64,000 nucleotides of DNA from Sphingobacterium sp. CZ-UAM (lineage in GTDB: Bacteria; Bacteroidota; Bacteroidia; Sphingobacteriales; Sphingobacteriaceae): NCBI RefSeq assembly GCF_002000245.1, contig NZ_MTCM01000001.1, forward strand, positions 1,550,001-1,614,000. Direction: 5' to 3'. Under the pieces are notes generated by a model. The model saw only the letters and a program-made list of their open reading frames with translations, made no database searches and was not told where the DNA came from. The position numbers were made by a program, and so were the translations under genes. Below, piece after piece: positions 47,208-56,085 of the stretch (its first letter is position 1; each line of letters starts with the position of its first letter).

Positions 47208-47610
47208 CCCTACAGTGCCCCATGACACTAGGGCTACCGTACTAAAGCTCCGAACAAAAGCAGGTATTATTTTAAGGCATTTTTTAAAACGTTACCCGAT
47301 TGTTTTTCTGAGCGGGATGTTGCTCTGCATAATTGTCTCCGGTATACTTGCCTTTACCCTTATGCGCACCGATTCGGGTTCGACGCTATCAAAATATCCC
47401 AAGCTTCCTGCAGTGGGTTCAATGGCTGGAATCACGGATGCACTTGACTCATATAGCGCACTACAGCAGGTCGTAGCGATTCAGGATACCATAGCAGCTA
47501 TTATAAATAAAGAGCGACTGGACGATAGGGATAGCATCCAGCTTACAGATGCCCTAAAACGCTTCCATCAGCTTCAACGCTCGATCTACAAGCCCCAAAG
47601 CGGCCGGTGA
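47185..47610 (+). CDS. TraL-like small membrane protein
   Basis: A 141-residue protein with a basic N-terminus, one membrane segment (IVFLSGMLLCIIVSGILAFT) and a helical periplasmic tail. The position between traK and traM is that of TraL. The sequence itself is not diagnostic. A 117-base gap without features separates it from traM. Confidence 0.65.
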   Translation: MSKKTPSDPTVPHDTRATVLKLRTKAGIILRHFLKRYPIVFLSGMLLCIIVSGILAFTLMRTDSGSTLSKYPKLPAVGSMAGITDALDSYSALQQVVAIQDTIAAIINKERLDDRDSIQLTDALKRFHQLQRSIYKPQSGR

Positions 47611-47727
47611 GAACAAATCGTTGCCCCTTCTCATGCCCTCGCCATTCAGATAGGAGATCGATCAAAAAATCAGGTTGGGATGCCCATGATAACCTAACAC
47701 CAGTTATAAACTAATCATTGACTACAA

Positions 47728-48921
47728 ATGAAAATAGATTTCAGAAAGCCCCGGTATATCATACCGCTTATCCTGTTGCCTTTTTTATGCATTTTTTTCT
47801 ACGCCTACAAGAGTAGTTTCGGGAAAGAGAAGCCTACGCAGGCAGGAGCGGATTCTCTACAGACCAATCTCGCCAATGTTTCCGACCAGGTACTGAAAAG
47901 TAACCTCTCAGATAAACTCGAAGCCTACCGAAACCAATTTAAACAGTCGGACGGATATACGGCTATAGGTCACATCCAAGGAGAGGAAACTACCACCGAG
48001 AAATTGGGAACGCTCTATAACGAAAAGGAAAAAAGGATGCTGGATTCCATTGAAAAAGCTATTAAATCCCGATATGGTAGTAACTCCGGTAGAACATTAC
48101 CCCAGGTAACATCCAAACCAATTGCTCCCGTTCAGGATGAGCAGGACAAAGCTTTGGCCGATGCTCTTGCATCCGTCAGACAGCCATACCATCAAATCGT
48201 CACCGGATCACAGAAGCCTCAACCAGATCCAATGGAGCTGTTTCGGAAACAGATGGAACTCGTCGATAGCATGGGAAAGGCAAATGATCCGGAATATAAA
48301 CAACAGCAGCTACAGTTAGAGAAATCACGAGCGCTGGAAAAAGATCGAGAGCGGCAGACCATATTATCCGTCACTAAAGCTTCACTTTCCCCTGCCGTCT
48401 TCAACACCATAAAGCCTCAAGCAGAGGAAACATTTATCACAGCGATTGTTGATCAGGACATTAAGGGTTACGCCGGATCACGGCTAAGAATAAGGTTGCT
48501 CGAAGACATGATGGCCGGCAAATTCCTGATAAAAAAAGGAACCTACATCTATGCCCTGATCTCGGGATTTACAGATCAGCGGGTGAACTTATCAATCACT
48601 TCCATCATGAATGGGCAGCGTATCCTTCCCGTTAAGCTGGAGATATACGATCAGGATGGACTCCCCGGATTATATGTACCGGCATCGGCATTTCGTGAAT
48701 TTACAAAAGAGCTCTCCGGAAATGCCAGCCAGGGAATCAGCCTACAGCAGATGGCAGAAAATAATAGTCAGATGGTCATGAGCATGCTACAGAAAATGTT
48801 CCAGTCGACAAGTACAGCAGTAAATAAAATGATCCGGCAAAACAAAGCAAAGATCAAATATAACACCTTGGTCTACCTCATCGATCCACAGCAACTGAAA
48901 ATTAACCAACAAAACTATTAA
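47728..48921 (+). CDS. traM: Conjugative transposon TraM (VirB10-like)
   Basis: A 397-residue protein: one N-terminal membrane helix (IIPLILLPFLCIFFYAYKSS), a long Gln/Lys-rich coiled-coil linker, and the C-terminal TraM domain (about residues 225-395, with IVDQDIKGYAGSRLRIRLLE and LVYLIDPQQLKINQ). VirB10-like proteins bridge the inner and outer membranes. Confidence 0.88.
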   Translation: MKIDFRKPRYIIPLILLPFLCIFFYAYKSSFGKEKPTQAGADSLQTNLANVSDQVLKSNLSDKLEAYRNQFKQSDGYTAIGHIQGEETTTEKLGTLYNEKEKRMLDSIEKAIKSRYGSNSGRTLPQVTSKPIAPVQDEQDKALADALASVRQPYHQIVTGSQKPQPDPMELFRKQMELVDSMGKANDPEYKQQQLQLEKSRALEKDRERQTILSVTKASLSPAVFNTIKPQAEETFITAIVDQDIKGYAGSRLRIRLLEDMMAGKFLIKKGTYIYALISGFTDQRVNLSITSIMNGQRILPVKLEIYDQDGLPGLYVPASAFREFTKELSGNASQGISLQQMAENNSQMVMSMLQKMFQSTSTAVNKMIRQNKAKIKYNTLVYLIDPQQLKINQQNY

Positions 48922-48933
48922 TCTCGATCTAAT

Positions 48934-49773
48934 ATGAAAACCTTTCTTTTAATATTATCTCTATTGTTCAGCGGACTCCAGCTACTTGCGCAACAAGATG
49001 CGAGCATCTACCGCGGTCAACTGCCGGAAATTACCATGGATAGCAATAGCTCACTCCATATTATTTCCCCTGAACCCATCCGCTACGTGGACATCTCAAC
49101 CCATTCAGTCAAAGGTGACCTTCCCGAAGATAATGTCTTGCGCTTAAAATGGGCGCCAGATTCAACCACCTTAAATAATCAAGAGGAGTCCAACCTGGGT
49201 ATCATTACAGTTATTGGTGAAAGTTATATAGCGCAGTATCATCTTCACCGCAAAGATGGATTGACCGATAACAGGCTACCGGCCAGCTTTAACATCTTGC
49301 CGGAACATACCCGCCCATTGGAGCTTCCAATAGAAATAACCACTCCCCAGCTTCGCAGCCACGCTGTCAGCCTGCTTGCAAAGCGGAGTACCTCCCCAAT
49401 TCGAAAAACAGAAAATTATGGTATCAGGGTTGAATTAAATAACGTATTTACAGTAGCTAACCTCGTATTGCTAGATATAACCTATCACAACGACACTAAT
49501 CTTCCTTTTGAAATTGATGAATTGCGATTCAAAATTGAAGACAGGAAAGTGACCAAGGCAACCAATATTCAGTCCATTGAGATACCCCCCTTTTGGCAAC
49601 TATATGCACACAGCACCTTTAAACGTACCTACCGAAATATCTATGTGCTCAAGAAAGTTACTTTTCCCGCCAGCAAAATACTTAGTGTCGAACTTTCGGA
49701 AAAGCAGATCTCAGGTCGAACAATCATCCTTAAAATTAAGTATAAGGATATTCTGGAAGCCGACCTCTTCTGA
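48934..49773 (+). CDS. traN: Conjugative transposon TraN (VirB9-like)
   Basis: A 279-residue periplasmic protein with a signal peptide (to about LLAQQ). The C-terminal domain contains YGIRVELNNVFTVANLVLLD and a segment predicted to be beta-rich, as in TraN/DUF4138 proteins, which join TraM in the core complex at the outer membrane. The 125-base gap after it holds no gene. Confidence 0.85.
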   Translation: MKTFLLILSLLFSGLQLLAQQDASIYRGQLPEITMDSNSSLHIISPEPIRYVDISTHSVKGDLPEDNVLRLKWAPDSTTLNNQEESNLGIITVIGESYIAQYHLHRKDGLTDNRLPASFNILPEHTRPLELPIEITTPQLRSHAVSLLAKRSTSPIRKTENYGIRVELNNVFTVANLVLLDITYHNDTNLPFEIDELRFKIEDRKVTKATNIQSIEIPPFWQLYAHSTFKRTYRNIYVLKKVTFPASKILSVELSEKQISGRTIILKIKYKDILEADLF

Positions 49774-49898
49774 CTTTTTCAGTTTTTTAACCTGTACCAA
49801 GTGGAATTTAGGAGCAATCCAAAGTCCTATGACGAAGCCGGTATTCAGGGCCAAATTTTCAATAAAAAACTTCCTACAACTTTTCAATAAACTAACTT

Positions 49899-51938
49899 AT
49901 GGAAGAATCCAGAGAACAGCAGGCCATGCACCGCTTTCTGCAGTTCGTCATCTACCTTTCCCTGGGAATTGATATCCTGATGTTTATTTATGCCGAAAAG
50001 ATCATAGGTCATCCGCTCAGTGAACGTTATGGTTTTTCATATTTTCTTGAACGGATGGCAAGAATATTCATATATCACTATCCGATCAATAGCAAACTCT
50101 TTACCTTCATTCTGATCTGTCTGGTCTCCGTTGGTACGCTTAGCCGAAAAAAAAAAGACCTCAACCCAAGGAATGTAATTCTTTATCCCTTGGTTGGGGG
50201 GATACTACTTCTTCCGATAAGCCTGTGGTTTTATGGAAAACAGGGACAGTGGTTTCTGCCCTATACGAGCTGGTACGACCTAGGATACATTATCTTCAGT
50301 ATCCTCGGCACATTGCTATTGCATATCGCACTGGACAACATCTCTAAAATTATTAGCTCCAAGCTCGGTAAAGATAGATGGAACGTGGAAGAAGAATCGT
50401 TCATGCAGCCCACCAAGCCCAAAATAACACCTTATGCGGTCAACATCCCGATGCTCTTTTATTTTAAGAAAAAAGTACGCAAGGGGTTCATCGTCATCGA
50501 GAATTTATTTCGAGGGTGCCTCGTCATCGGAACTCCGGGATCAGGAAAAAGCTTCTCCATCTTTATGCCCATCATTCGGCAGCTGGTAGCATTAGAATGG
50601 ACACTATGCGTTTTTGACTTTAAATTTCCGGATCTTGGTCAGGTAACCTATTACCATTATCTGCTCGGCAAACAGCAGGGAAAACTGAAAGATTTTGAAT
50701 TCCATGTCATCAATCTGACCGAACCCGAAAAGAGCAGGCGCATCAACCCATGGCGGAGCGATTATTTGCAGACACTGGCCGAAGCCGGGGAAACTGCCGA
50801 AGCACTGGTCGAAGCAATGAAGAAGGGAGATAAAGCCTCAGGTAGTGACCAGTTCTTCACCCAATCCGCCGTAAACTTTCTCGCTGCCTGCATCTATTTT
50901 TTTAGCAAATTCGAGGATGGTAGATATTCGAGCTTTCCACATGTTCTTGCCTTTCTAAACCGTTCTTATGAAGAGATATTCACGGTATTATTCAGCAACA
51001 GGGAACTTCAATCACTTCTTTCACCGTTTATGACGGCATTCAAATCGCGGGCATTTGATCAACTCGAAGGACAAGTGGGCACCTTAAAGATCTTTATCAG
51101 TCGTTTGGCAACCAAAGAAACCTTTTGGGTATTCTCAGGCGACGATTTCGATCTCAAGATCAGCAATCCCAAAGCACCTTCCATACTGATCTTGGCAAGT
51201 AACCCCAATACGCAGAGCACAAACTCTGCATCTTATTCTGTCGTCATCAACCGAATTACCAAACTGATCAATACAAGAGGTAATATTCCTGTAGGACTGG
51301 TGGTTGATGAGGCTCCAACCTTATACCTATATAAAGTCCAGGACATCATTTCGCAAGCGAGAAGTAATCGGGTTTCGGCGATTCTCGGTGTTCAGGGTTT
51401 AACAATGTTCAGGCAACAATATGGAAAGGAAACTGCCGACACAATTACCTCCATTGTCGGAAATATCCTCAGCGGCTCCATTCGTGACAAAGATGGGCTC
51501 GAATGGATGGAACGTCTTTTTGGCAAAGTAAAGCAGATGGGTGAAAGCCTATCTATTGACCGCACAAAAACATCCCTTTCCATAAACGAAAAGCTTGAAC
51601 CACTTATACCTGCGGGAAAGATCGCTTCGTTACGAGCGGGCGAAATGGTCGGAATTCTTGCTTCCGACGCCGTCGATAAATTTACAGGACAATTTGAAAC
51701 CACAGCAGTCAACTGCCGGATAAATCTTGACCTGAAAGCAATACGACAAGAGGAAGATTCATATCCTCAGCTTCCAACATTTTATGATTTTGGCGGACGC
51801 AAAGATGAAATTCTTTTGGAGAACTTTTACCGCATCACAGAAGAAGTTAATCAGCTTGTGCTAGGGTTTAGGCCTTCTACGCCACCACGGCCGACATTTC
51901 AGGGTAAGTTTACAGCCCGCAAGGATATTGAAACCTAA
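49899..51938 (+). CDS. Type IV coupling protein (VirD4/TraD-like)
   Basis: A 679-residue ATPase that hands the relaxase-DNA complex to the channel. Four N-terminal membrane segments (residues about 12-150) precede the ATPase domain with Walker A IGTPGSGKSFS near 209-219 and Walker B GLVVDEAPTL near 466-475. The N-terminus includes the aromatic YGFSYF stretch like the YWFCY domain of Bacteroidota coupling proteins. In CTnDOT the equivalent gene sits with the mob genes; here it follows traN. Confidence 0.9.
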   Translation: MEESREQQAMHRFLQFVIYLSLGIDILMFIYAEKIIGHPLSERYGFSYFLERMARIFIYHYPINSKLFTFILICLVSVGTLSRKKKDLNPRNVILYPLVGGILLLPISLWFYGKQGQWFLPYTSWYDLGYIIFSILGTLLLHIALDNISKIISSKLGKDRWNVEEESFMQPTKPKITPYAVNIPMLFYFKKKVRKGFIVIENLFRGCLVIGTPGSGKSFSIFMPIIRQLVALEWTLCVFDFKFPDLGQVTYYHYLLGKQQGKLKDFEFHVINLTEPEKSRRINPWRSDYLQTLAEAGETAEALVEAMKKGDKASGSDQFFTQSAVNFLAACIYFFSKFEDGRYSSFPHVLAFLNRSYEEIFTVLFSNRELQSLLSPFMTAFKSRAFDQLEGQVGTLKIFISRLATKETFWVFSGDDFDLKISNPKAPSILILASNPNTQSTNSASYSVVINRITKLINTRGNIPVGLVVDEAPTLYLYKVQDIISQARSNRVSAILGVQGLTMFRQQYGKETADTITSIVGNILSGSIRDKDGLEWMERLFGKVKQMGESLSIDRTKTSLSINEKLEPLIPAGKIASLRAGEMVGILASDAVDKFTGQFETTAVNCRINLDLKAIRQEEDSYPQLPTFYDFGGRKDEILLENFYRITEEVNQLVLGFRPSTPPRPTFQGKFTARKDIET

Positions 51939-51964
51939 TTGTTTAACTAAACATTGGCAAAAAA

Positions 51965-52378
51965 ATGGATCATTTAATAGGAAAAGTTGTCATGGTAGAT
52001 CCCTCTATTGCTGACTTTTGTACTCATGGCTTAGCAAAAATCGGGATCATCACCGCTGCAGATCCACACAACGATCGTATTCAAGTTGAATTTCTCGGAC
52101 GCTGGAGAGAAGATCACTCGGCAACGACTCTTTTGACGCTTAAACCTCCGGAAGAAATCAGGCGGGCGCTGTTAGAGAGCAAACTTAAATCCAGCGACAA
52201 AAAAATCATCACTCCCATACTGTTCTCGGCAGAGCACGGCGTTCATAATATGCAGTACCATTGTTTGGAAACCCTTCTTCATGGGAAAAAAGCGCTGCAA
52301 GTGGCTGCTGAAACAGTAAGGGAACTTTTGAGTCGTTCACCCAAACAATTGCAGAAAAAGTTTGGATATGGACGATAA
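51965..52378 (+). CDS. Hypothetical conjugation-cluster protein
   Basis: A 137-residue cytoplasmic protein with no recognised domain. The first ~60 residues look like a small beta-barrel (IGKVVMVDPSIADFCTHGLA, then IQVEFLGRWREDHSATTLLT), and the rest is helical. It overlaps the M23 peptidase start, so it is in the same operon. Confidence 0.65.
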   Translation: MDHLIGKVVMVDPSIADFCTHGLAKIGIITAADPHNDRIQVEFLGRWREDHSATTLLTLKPPEEIRRALLESKLKSSDKKIITPILFSAEHGVHNMQYHCLETLLHGKKALQVAAETVRELLSRSPKQLQKKFGYGR

Positions 52379-52991
52379 AGATACGAAGACATATGCTTAT
52401 GCTATTTTGGCTCTGATGTTTATGATCAAATTGGCTGTCGCGCAACAAACCTTTCCTAAACAGATCTCTCTTTATTTACCTGAAACGCTAACACCAAAAA
52501 CCGACAGTGTCGAACTTCCCAAAGAACAGCCGTTGAGTGAACGTTCCGCCGAAGTATGGGAGACCACTGCGGCTATCCCGCTTAACAGCCTTAAGATTAC
52601 CTCAGATTTTGGATGGCGGATTCATCCACTGACTGGAAAACTAAGCTTCCACAGTGGAGTCGACCTAGCTGCATCCGCACAGGTGGTATATTCTATCTTG
52701 CCAGGGATAGTCGAATCCATAGGATATCACACAAATCTGGGAAAGTTCATACGTATCGACCATGGTTTTGTGCACAGTATCTATGGCCACCTCTCAAGGA
52801 TAATAGTGAACAATGGCCAACAACTTCCAGCAGGATTTCCGATAGGTATTACAGGTACTACAGGACGTACAACTGGCGAACATTTACACTTTAGTATCCG
52901 CAGAAAAAATATATACATAAATCCATGGAAATTTTTACGTGGACTCTCTCAATCAATGAAACAAAAACAATTAAATATTTATGGACAATAA
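52362..52991 (+). CDS. M23-family cell-wall metallopeptidase
   Basis: A 209-residue exported peptidase (a second start is the ATG at 52368). An N-terminal hydrophobic segment precedes the LytM domain: ITSDFGWRIHPLTGKLSFHS with the His and Asp of HSGVD near residues 97-101, and GEHLHF near 171-176. These zinc ligands are intact. It probably opens peptidoglycan for the transfer channel, the job done by VirB1 lytic transglycosylases elsewhere. It overlaps its upstream neighbour by 17 bases and its downstream neighbour by 11. Confidence 0.88.
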   Translation: MDMDDKDTKTYAYAILALMFMIKLAVAQQTFPKQISLYLPETLTPKTDSVELPKEQPLSERSAEVWETTAAIPLNSLKITSDFGWRIHPLTGKLSFHSGVDLAASAQVVYSILPGIVESIGYHTNLGKFIRIDHGFVHSIYGHLSRIIVNNGQQLPAGFPIGITGTTGRTTGEHLHFSIRRKNIYINPWKFLRGLSQSMKQKQLNIYGQ

Positions 52992-53787
52992 ATTTTTAGA
53001 ATCCGATATCCCTATAGAGCAATTAAGAAAACTAGGACTTATAACAGCTGGTAAACCGGATCTCTCCAAAGAAGACATTCAGGCCCTGATCTCCGGTCAT
53101 AGGACGGACCTGATCACGCTCCGTAACCTTAATGGTGACGGTATTCATATTCAGGAAATGCAGGCAAAATTATCCCTTCAGCGTGATGAAAATGGACATA
53201 TGTCCATTCAGATACATCCCATATATAGGGACGCTAAAAGACATGCGTTATTACTGGATATTGAGGCTGAGCAGCTTGAACTCGGACAACTGGTCAATGT
53301 CATGAAGACCTATCAAACCCCTCAAGGTAAAAAATCGTGGATCATTGAATACGATCCGGAAACAAAGGAATTCATTTCATCCGACCCCGATAAGGTTGAG
53401 GTACCTGAAAAAATCAATCATGAAGCATTATCCGAAATACAGAAACATCAATATCGGCATGGCGATGTTGTAACCCTTTCAGATGGGACGCTCCTACAGC
53501 GCCGGGCAGCTAGCCGAACGGGGGTTACGGCAAACAGAACTGCACTGATATATTCACTTTTGTTGGACGGTGGCACTCCCTATCTATTGTTAAAAGTCGT
53601 AGACAACCTTATGAATAGCCGGAAAGAACAGGAGGATCCTTACACTGCGGGATATAGACAGGCGCTTAATGATATGGAATCGCAAAACAAAAAAGATATG
53701 AAGACAGAGCCCCATCGAGATGGGGAAGATGACCATGTGAAGATCCGCAAACTAAACACTGAGAACTGGAAGGCTCCAAAAAGGTAA
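52981..53787 (+). CDS. DUF4099/DUF3945-type conjugative element protein
   Basis: A 268-residue protein. The N-terminal part (LESDIPIEQLRKLGLITAGK, then LISGHRTDLITL and AKLSLQRDENGHMSIQIHPI) matches DUF4099-like proteins that accompany mob/topoisomerase genes in Bacteroidota elements. The C-terminal third is charged and repetitive (SQNKKDMKTEP). Function is unknown; such domains also occur inside large polyvalent proteins. It begins the accessory block after the T4SS genes. Confidence 0.75.
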   Translation: MDNKFLESDIPIEQLRKLGLITAGKPDLSKEDIQALISGHRTDLITLRNLNGDGIHIQEMQAKLSLQRDENGHMSIQIHPIYRDAKRHALLLDIEAEQLELGQLVNVMKTYQTPQGKKSWIIEYDPETKEFISSDPDKVEVPEKINHEALSEIQKHQYRHGDVVTLSDGTLLQRRAASRTGVTANRTALIYSLLLDGGTPYLLLKVVDNLMNSRKEQEDPYTAGYRQALNDMESQNKKDMKTEPHRDGEDDHVKIRKLNTENWKAPKR

Positions 53788-53842
53788 ATCAACATTGCTT
53801 TAATAATGCTCGGATCAACCTAGGTAGATTACATTGAAAAAT

Positions 53843-54316
53843 ATGTTAACAGATACTATTGGGGTTATAGAACCCTGCATGGCAAGACAACATCTCCTAT
53901 TTCATACAACAAACGATCTGCTTAACTTTTGTCAGCTGTATCCTCACTGGAAAGACAAACCGGGCCAAAATGTCTTTACAGCATTGGGGCTCTCCCCTTC
54001 CTCAAGCCAATTACAGGAACTTATCATAAGGTTTCCTAATGCAAGGCTGGTCGGAGTTTTTGACAATGATATTGTTGGCAACGTACTCGACTGTAAAATC
54101 GTCCTCTGGCAACGATCAAAAAATATCCAGTTTAGGCTGATCCAAAATGATGTCACATTCCGATTTAAAGGAATAGATTTCAAAATACCGGCAGGAGAGT
54201 TTTCTCTCCACCGCTTTAAAACATTAACCGGCATTCGATCTACTTACCGCACAATCAAACCTAAGCAGTATGTATCGTTTTTAGCCATGTCATCCCATAC
54301 TATGGGCTCGCTATAA
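53843..54316 (+). CDS. Toprim-like accessory protein
   Basis: A 157-residue protein from the ATG at 53843; an earlier TTG in frame is less likely. LLFHTTNDLLNFCQLYPHWK resembles an N-terminal Toprim strand-helix unit, and ARLVGVFDNDIVGNVLDCKI a second Toprim-like acidic strand (DND). The catalytic Glu of a true Toprim domain is not obvious. It may be a degenerate Toprim protein; the assignment is tentative. Confidence 0.6.
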   Translation: MLTDTIGVIEPCMARQHLLFHTTNDLLNFCQLYPHWKDKPGQNVFTALGLSPSSSQLQELIIRFPNARLVGVFDNDIVGNVLDCKIVLWQRSKNIQFRLIQNDVTFRFKGIDFKIPAGEFSLHRFKTLTGIRSTYRTIKPKQYVSFLAMSSHTMGSL

Positions 54317-54389
54317 TGCCAGTCATATTAATAAGCTTCTTTTCAAATTTTAGAAACTCATTTTTTTAAACCTTTAAGAACAAGTAAAT

Positions 54390-55253
54390 ATGAACGAAAA
54401 CAATCTCGAATACCTGAAGAAAAACTTAGAATATCTCGGATTTGGAAAAAAGCTCAACGACGTGCTAGAAAATGCCATTCGAAGAGAAATCCCCTCATTT
54501 AGCCTCGGCATCGAAACAAAAATGAGACCGACAGAAAGTAAAAATCTAAATGCTGAACGGACAGAAACACTCCAGTTCAAAATCAACTTCAATCGCTCCA
54601 AAGAAAGTGACACTTATTTTCTCAATAACTATCTGGTAACGCTGACCAAAAAGAATGATCCCATTGTAAGGCAGCAGAGCTTTGATCTTGCCAGGGATCA
54701 TCGTATCACTGCGTTACAGGCTTACAAGTTATTATCGGGGCTGTCGCTCGAAAAAGAAGTATACTTAAAAAGTAATAATGAACAGGTATCACAGGGCAAT
54801 GAACAAGCACAGAAAACATCTGTTTGGCTAAAGCTCAATCTCGATATTACCGACGCATATGGCAATCATCCCTTACGTACGTTCCGCCCAGAATATGGTT
54901 ACGATCTGGTGAAATCGCTGGCTGCGTACCCGATCAAGGATATAGAATCGCCAGATAGATTGCAGGAAGTTTTAGCGACCTTACGTAGCGGCAATTACTA
55001 TCATACAGAAATGAAGATAGGAAATAAGAATGTACCCGTATCTATTGCTGCCAATCCCCAGATAAAAACGCTGGATGTATATGATAAAAATATGAAGGAG
55101 CTACATCAGGGAACCATTTTCCCCGACCAGGCCAACGCAAAAAAAAGTCAGCAGGAACGAGCAATATCGGCTGATTCAGAGCAAAGCAAAGAAGTTGCAC
55201 TTCCTTGGATTGCGGAAGACATACAGGAAAAGGACCGCAAAAGGGGGCGATAG
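54390..55253 (+). CDS. Conjugative element accessory protein with basic C-terminus
   Basis: A 287-residue hydrophilic protein. LQFKINFNRSKESDTYFLNN and the helical DHRITALQAYKLLSGLSLEK resemble DUF3945-like element proteins, and the protein ends in EKDRKRGR. Function is unknown. It lies in the anti-restriction block and shares a basic GR-type C-terminus with two further genes. Confidence 0.65.
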   Translation: MNENNLEYLKKNLEYLGFGKKLNDVLENAIRREIPSFSLGIETKMRPTESKNLNAERTETLQFKINFNRSKESDTYFLNNYLVTLTKKNDPIVRQQSFDLARDHRITALQAYKLLSGLSLEKEVYLKSNNEQVSQGNEQAQKTSVWLKLNLDITDAYGNHPLRTFRPEYGYDLVKSLAAYPIKDIESPDRLQEVLATLRSGNYYHTEMKIGNKNVPVSIAANPQIKTLDVYDKNMKELHQGTIFPDQANAKKSQQERAISADSEQSKEVALPWIAEDIQEKDRKRGR

Positions 55254-55490
55254 AAATCATATTTAAATAGGCCCATTGTCCGCAAGGAGAATGGACGGCT
55301 TCTGCCGCGGAGCAGCACGCAAATGCCGGCTGCCTTCCTGCGGCATCCATCCGCCATGCACCTTTGGACATCCGCACATGGAGGTCAGAAGCTGGGAACC
55401 AGCAAAGGCCCAAAATCCCAGTATCTGACCACCATGTCTTTCAGCCACACGAATCCGCTAGGATAAAGAAATCTTCGAATTACACTGACC
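55254..55490. other. GC-rich intergenic strip
   Basis: This 237-base stretch is clearly GC-richer than the genes around it, has no convincing protein frame, and includes ATGCCG (55323-55328) pairing with CGGCAT (55341-55346). It may be a structured RNA or a single-strand replication start, but nothing specific is recognised. Confidence 0.35.
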
Positions 55491-55691
55491 ATGAAAAAAT
55501 TATTTCAACGGATAGACAGAATCCGTACTTCCGGCTATGCAACTCTTAATCTAAAACCATCTTCCCCCTATTATCATCTCGATGGAAAGCGTTTCAAAGT
55601 ATCCAGCATAGCGAGACCTGAACTCAAATGCCGGATAACTCTTCTTGTGGACGGTACCGAAATCGATTTTACAATAGATGATATTCTTTGA
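55491..55691 (+). CDS. Small hypothetical protein
   Basis: A 66-residue, basic then acidic-ended protein (MKKLFQRIDRIRTSGYATLN at the start, FTIDDIL at the end). It reads as a compact beta-rich domain, with HLDGKRFKVSSI and LLVDGTEIDFTI. No family is recognised. It lies between two non-coding strips in the accessory block. Confidence 0.55.
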   Translation: MKKLFQRIDRIRTSGYATLNLKPSSPYYHLDGKRFKVSSIARPELKCRITLLVDGTEIDFTIDDIL

Positions 55692-55741
55692 TTTTTTTGA
55701 TGGTATGAACAATATCCGACTACGCCCCCCATCATTTACTA

Positions 55742-55859
55742 TGGCGGGAAACAAAAACTCGCCTCACACATAATCTCCCTTATACCCCGCCACAAGCTCT
55801 GTTGTGAGTCCTGCATTGGCGGAGCGGCAATTTTCTTCGCAAATAATCCCATTGGCGGA
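55742..55859. repeat. Non-coding strip with inverted and direct repeats
   Basis: TGGCGGG (55742-55748) pairs with CCCGCCA (55786-55792), and CATTGGCGGA occurs twice in direct orientation (55814-55823 and 55850-55859). No gene is seen between 55,692 and 55,914. Confidence 0.4.
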
Positions 55860-55914
55860 CAATAGGCAGCCCAGATAACCTTTCCCGATACAAACCAATC
55901 AGCATAGAAACTAT

Positions 55915-56085
55915 ATGGAAAATACTTTTGACACACTCTGGTATAAACTTAGGGAACTATATAACCAGGGAAAAGAAATAGAGCTTTCGCTGGAGGAATC
56001 TATCATTTATGGTATCGATTATTCCGATGAGCGGTCTTTTGATGATGACAGCCCATTTGAACAGGAGGAGGAAAATAATGGCTAA
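55915..56085 (+). CDS. Small acidic protein coupled to ardC
   Basis: ATG at 55915 to TAA at 56083-56085 gives 56 residues, with about 17 Asp/Glu against 4 Lys/Arg, ending in PFEQEEENNG. It overlaps the ardC start by eight bases (ATGGCTAA), which is good evidence for translation. The strong negative charge could suit DNA mimicry, as in some anti-restriction proteins, but the protein is very short and this is speculation. Confidence 0.55.
   Translation: MENTFDTLWYKLRELYNQGKEIELSLEESIIYGIDYSDERSFDDDSPFEQEEENNG

Noticed and set aside
55042..55448. Minus-strand frames in the GC-rich strip
   Set aside because: They overlap the end of a clear plus-strand gene and have unnatural composition.
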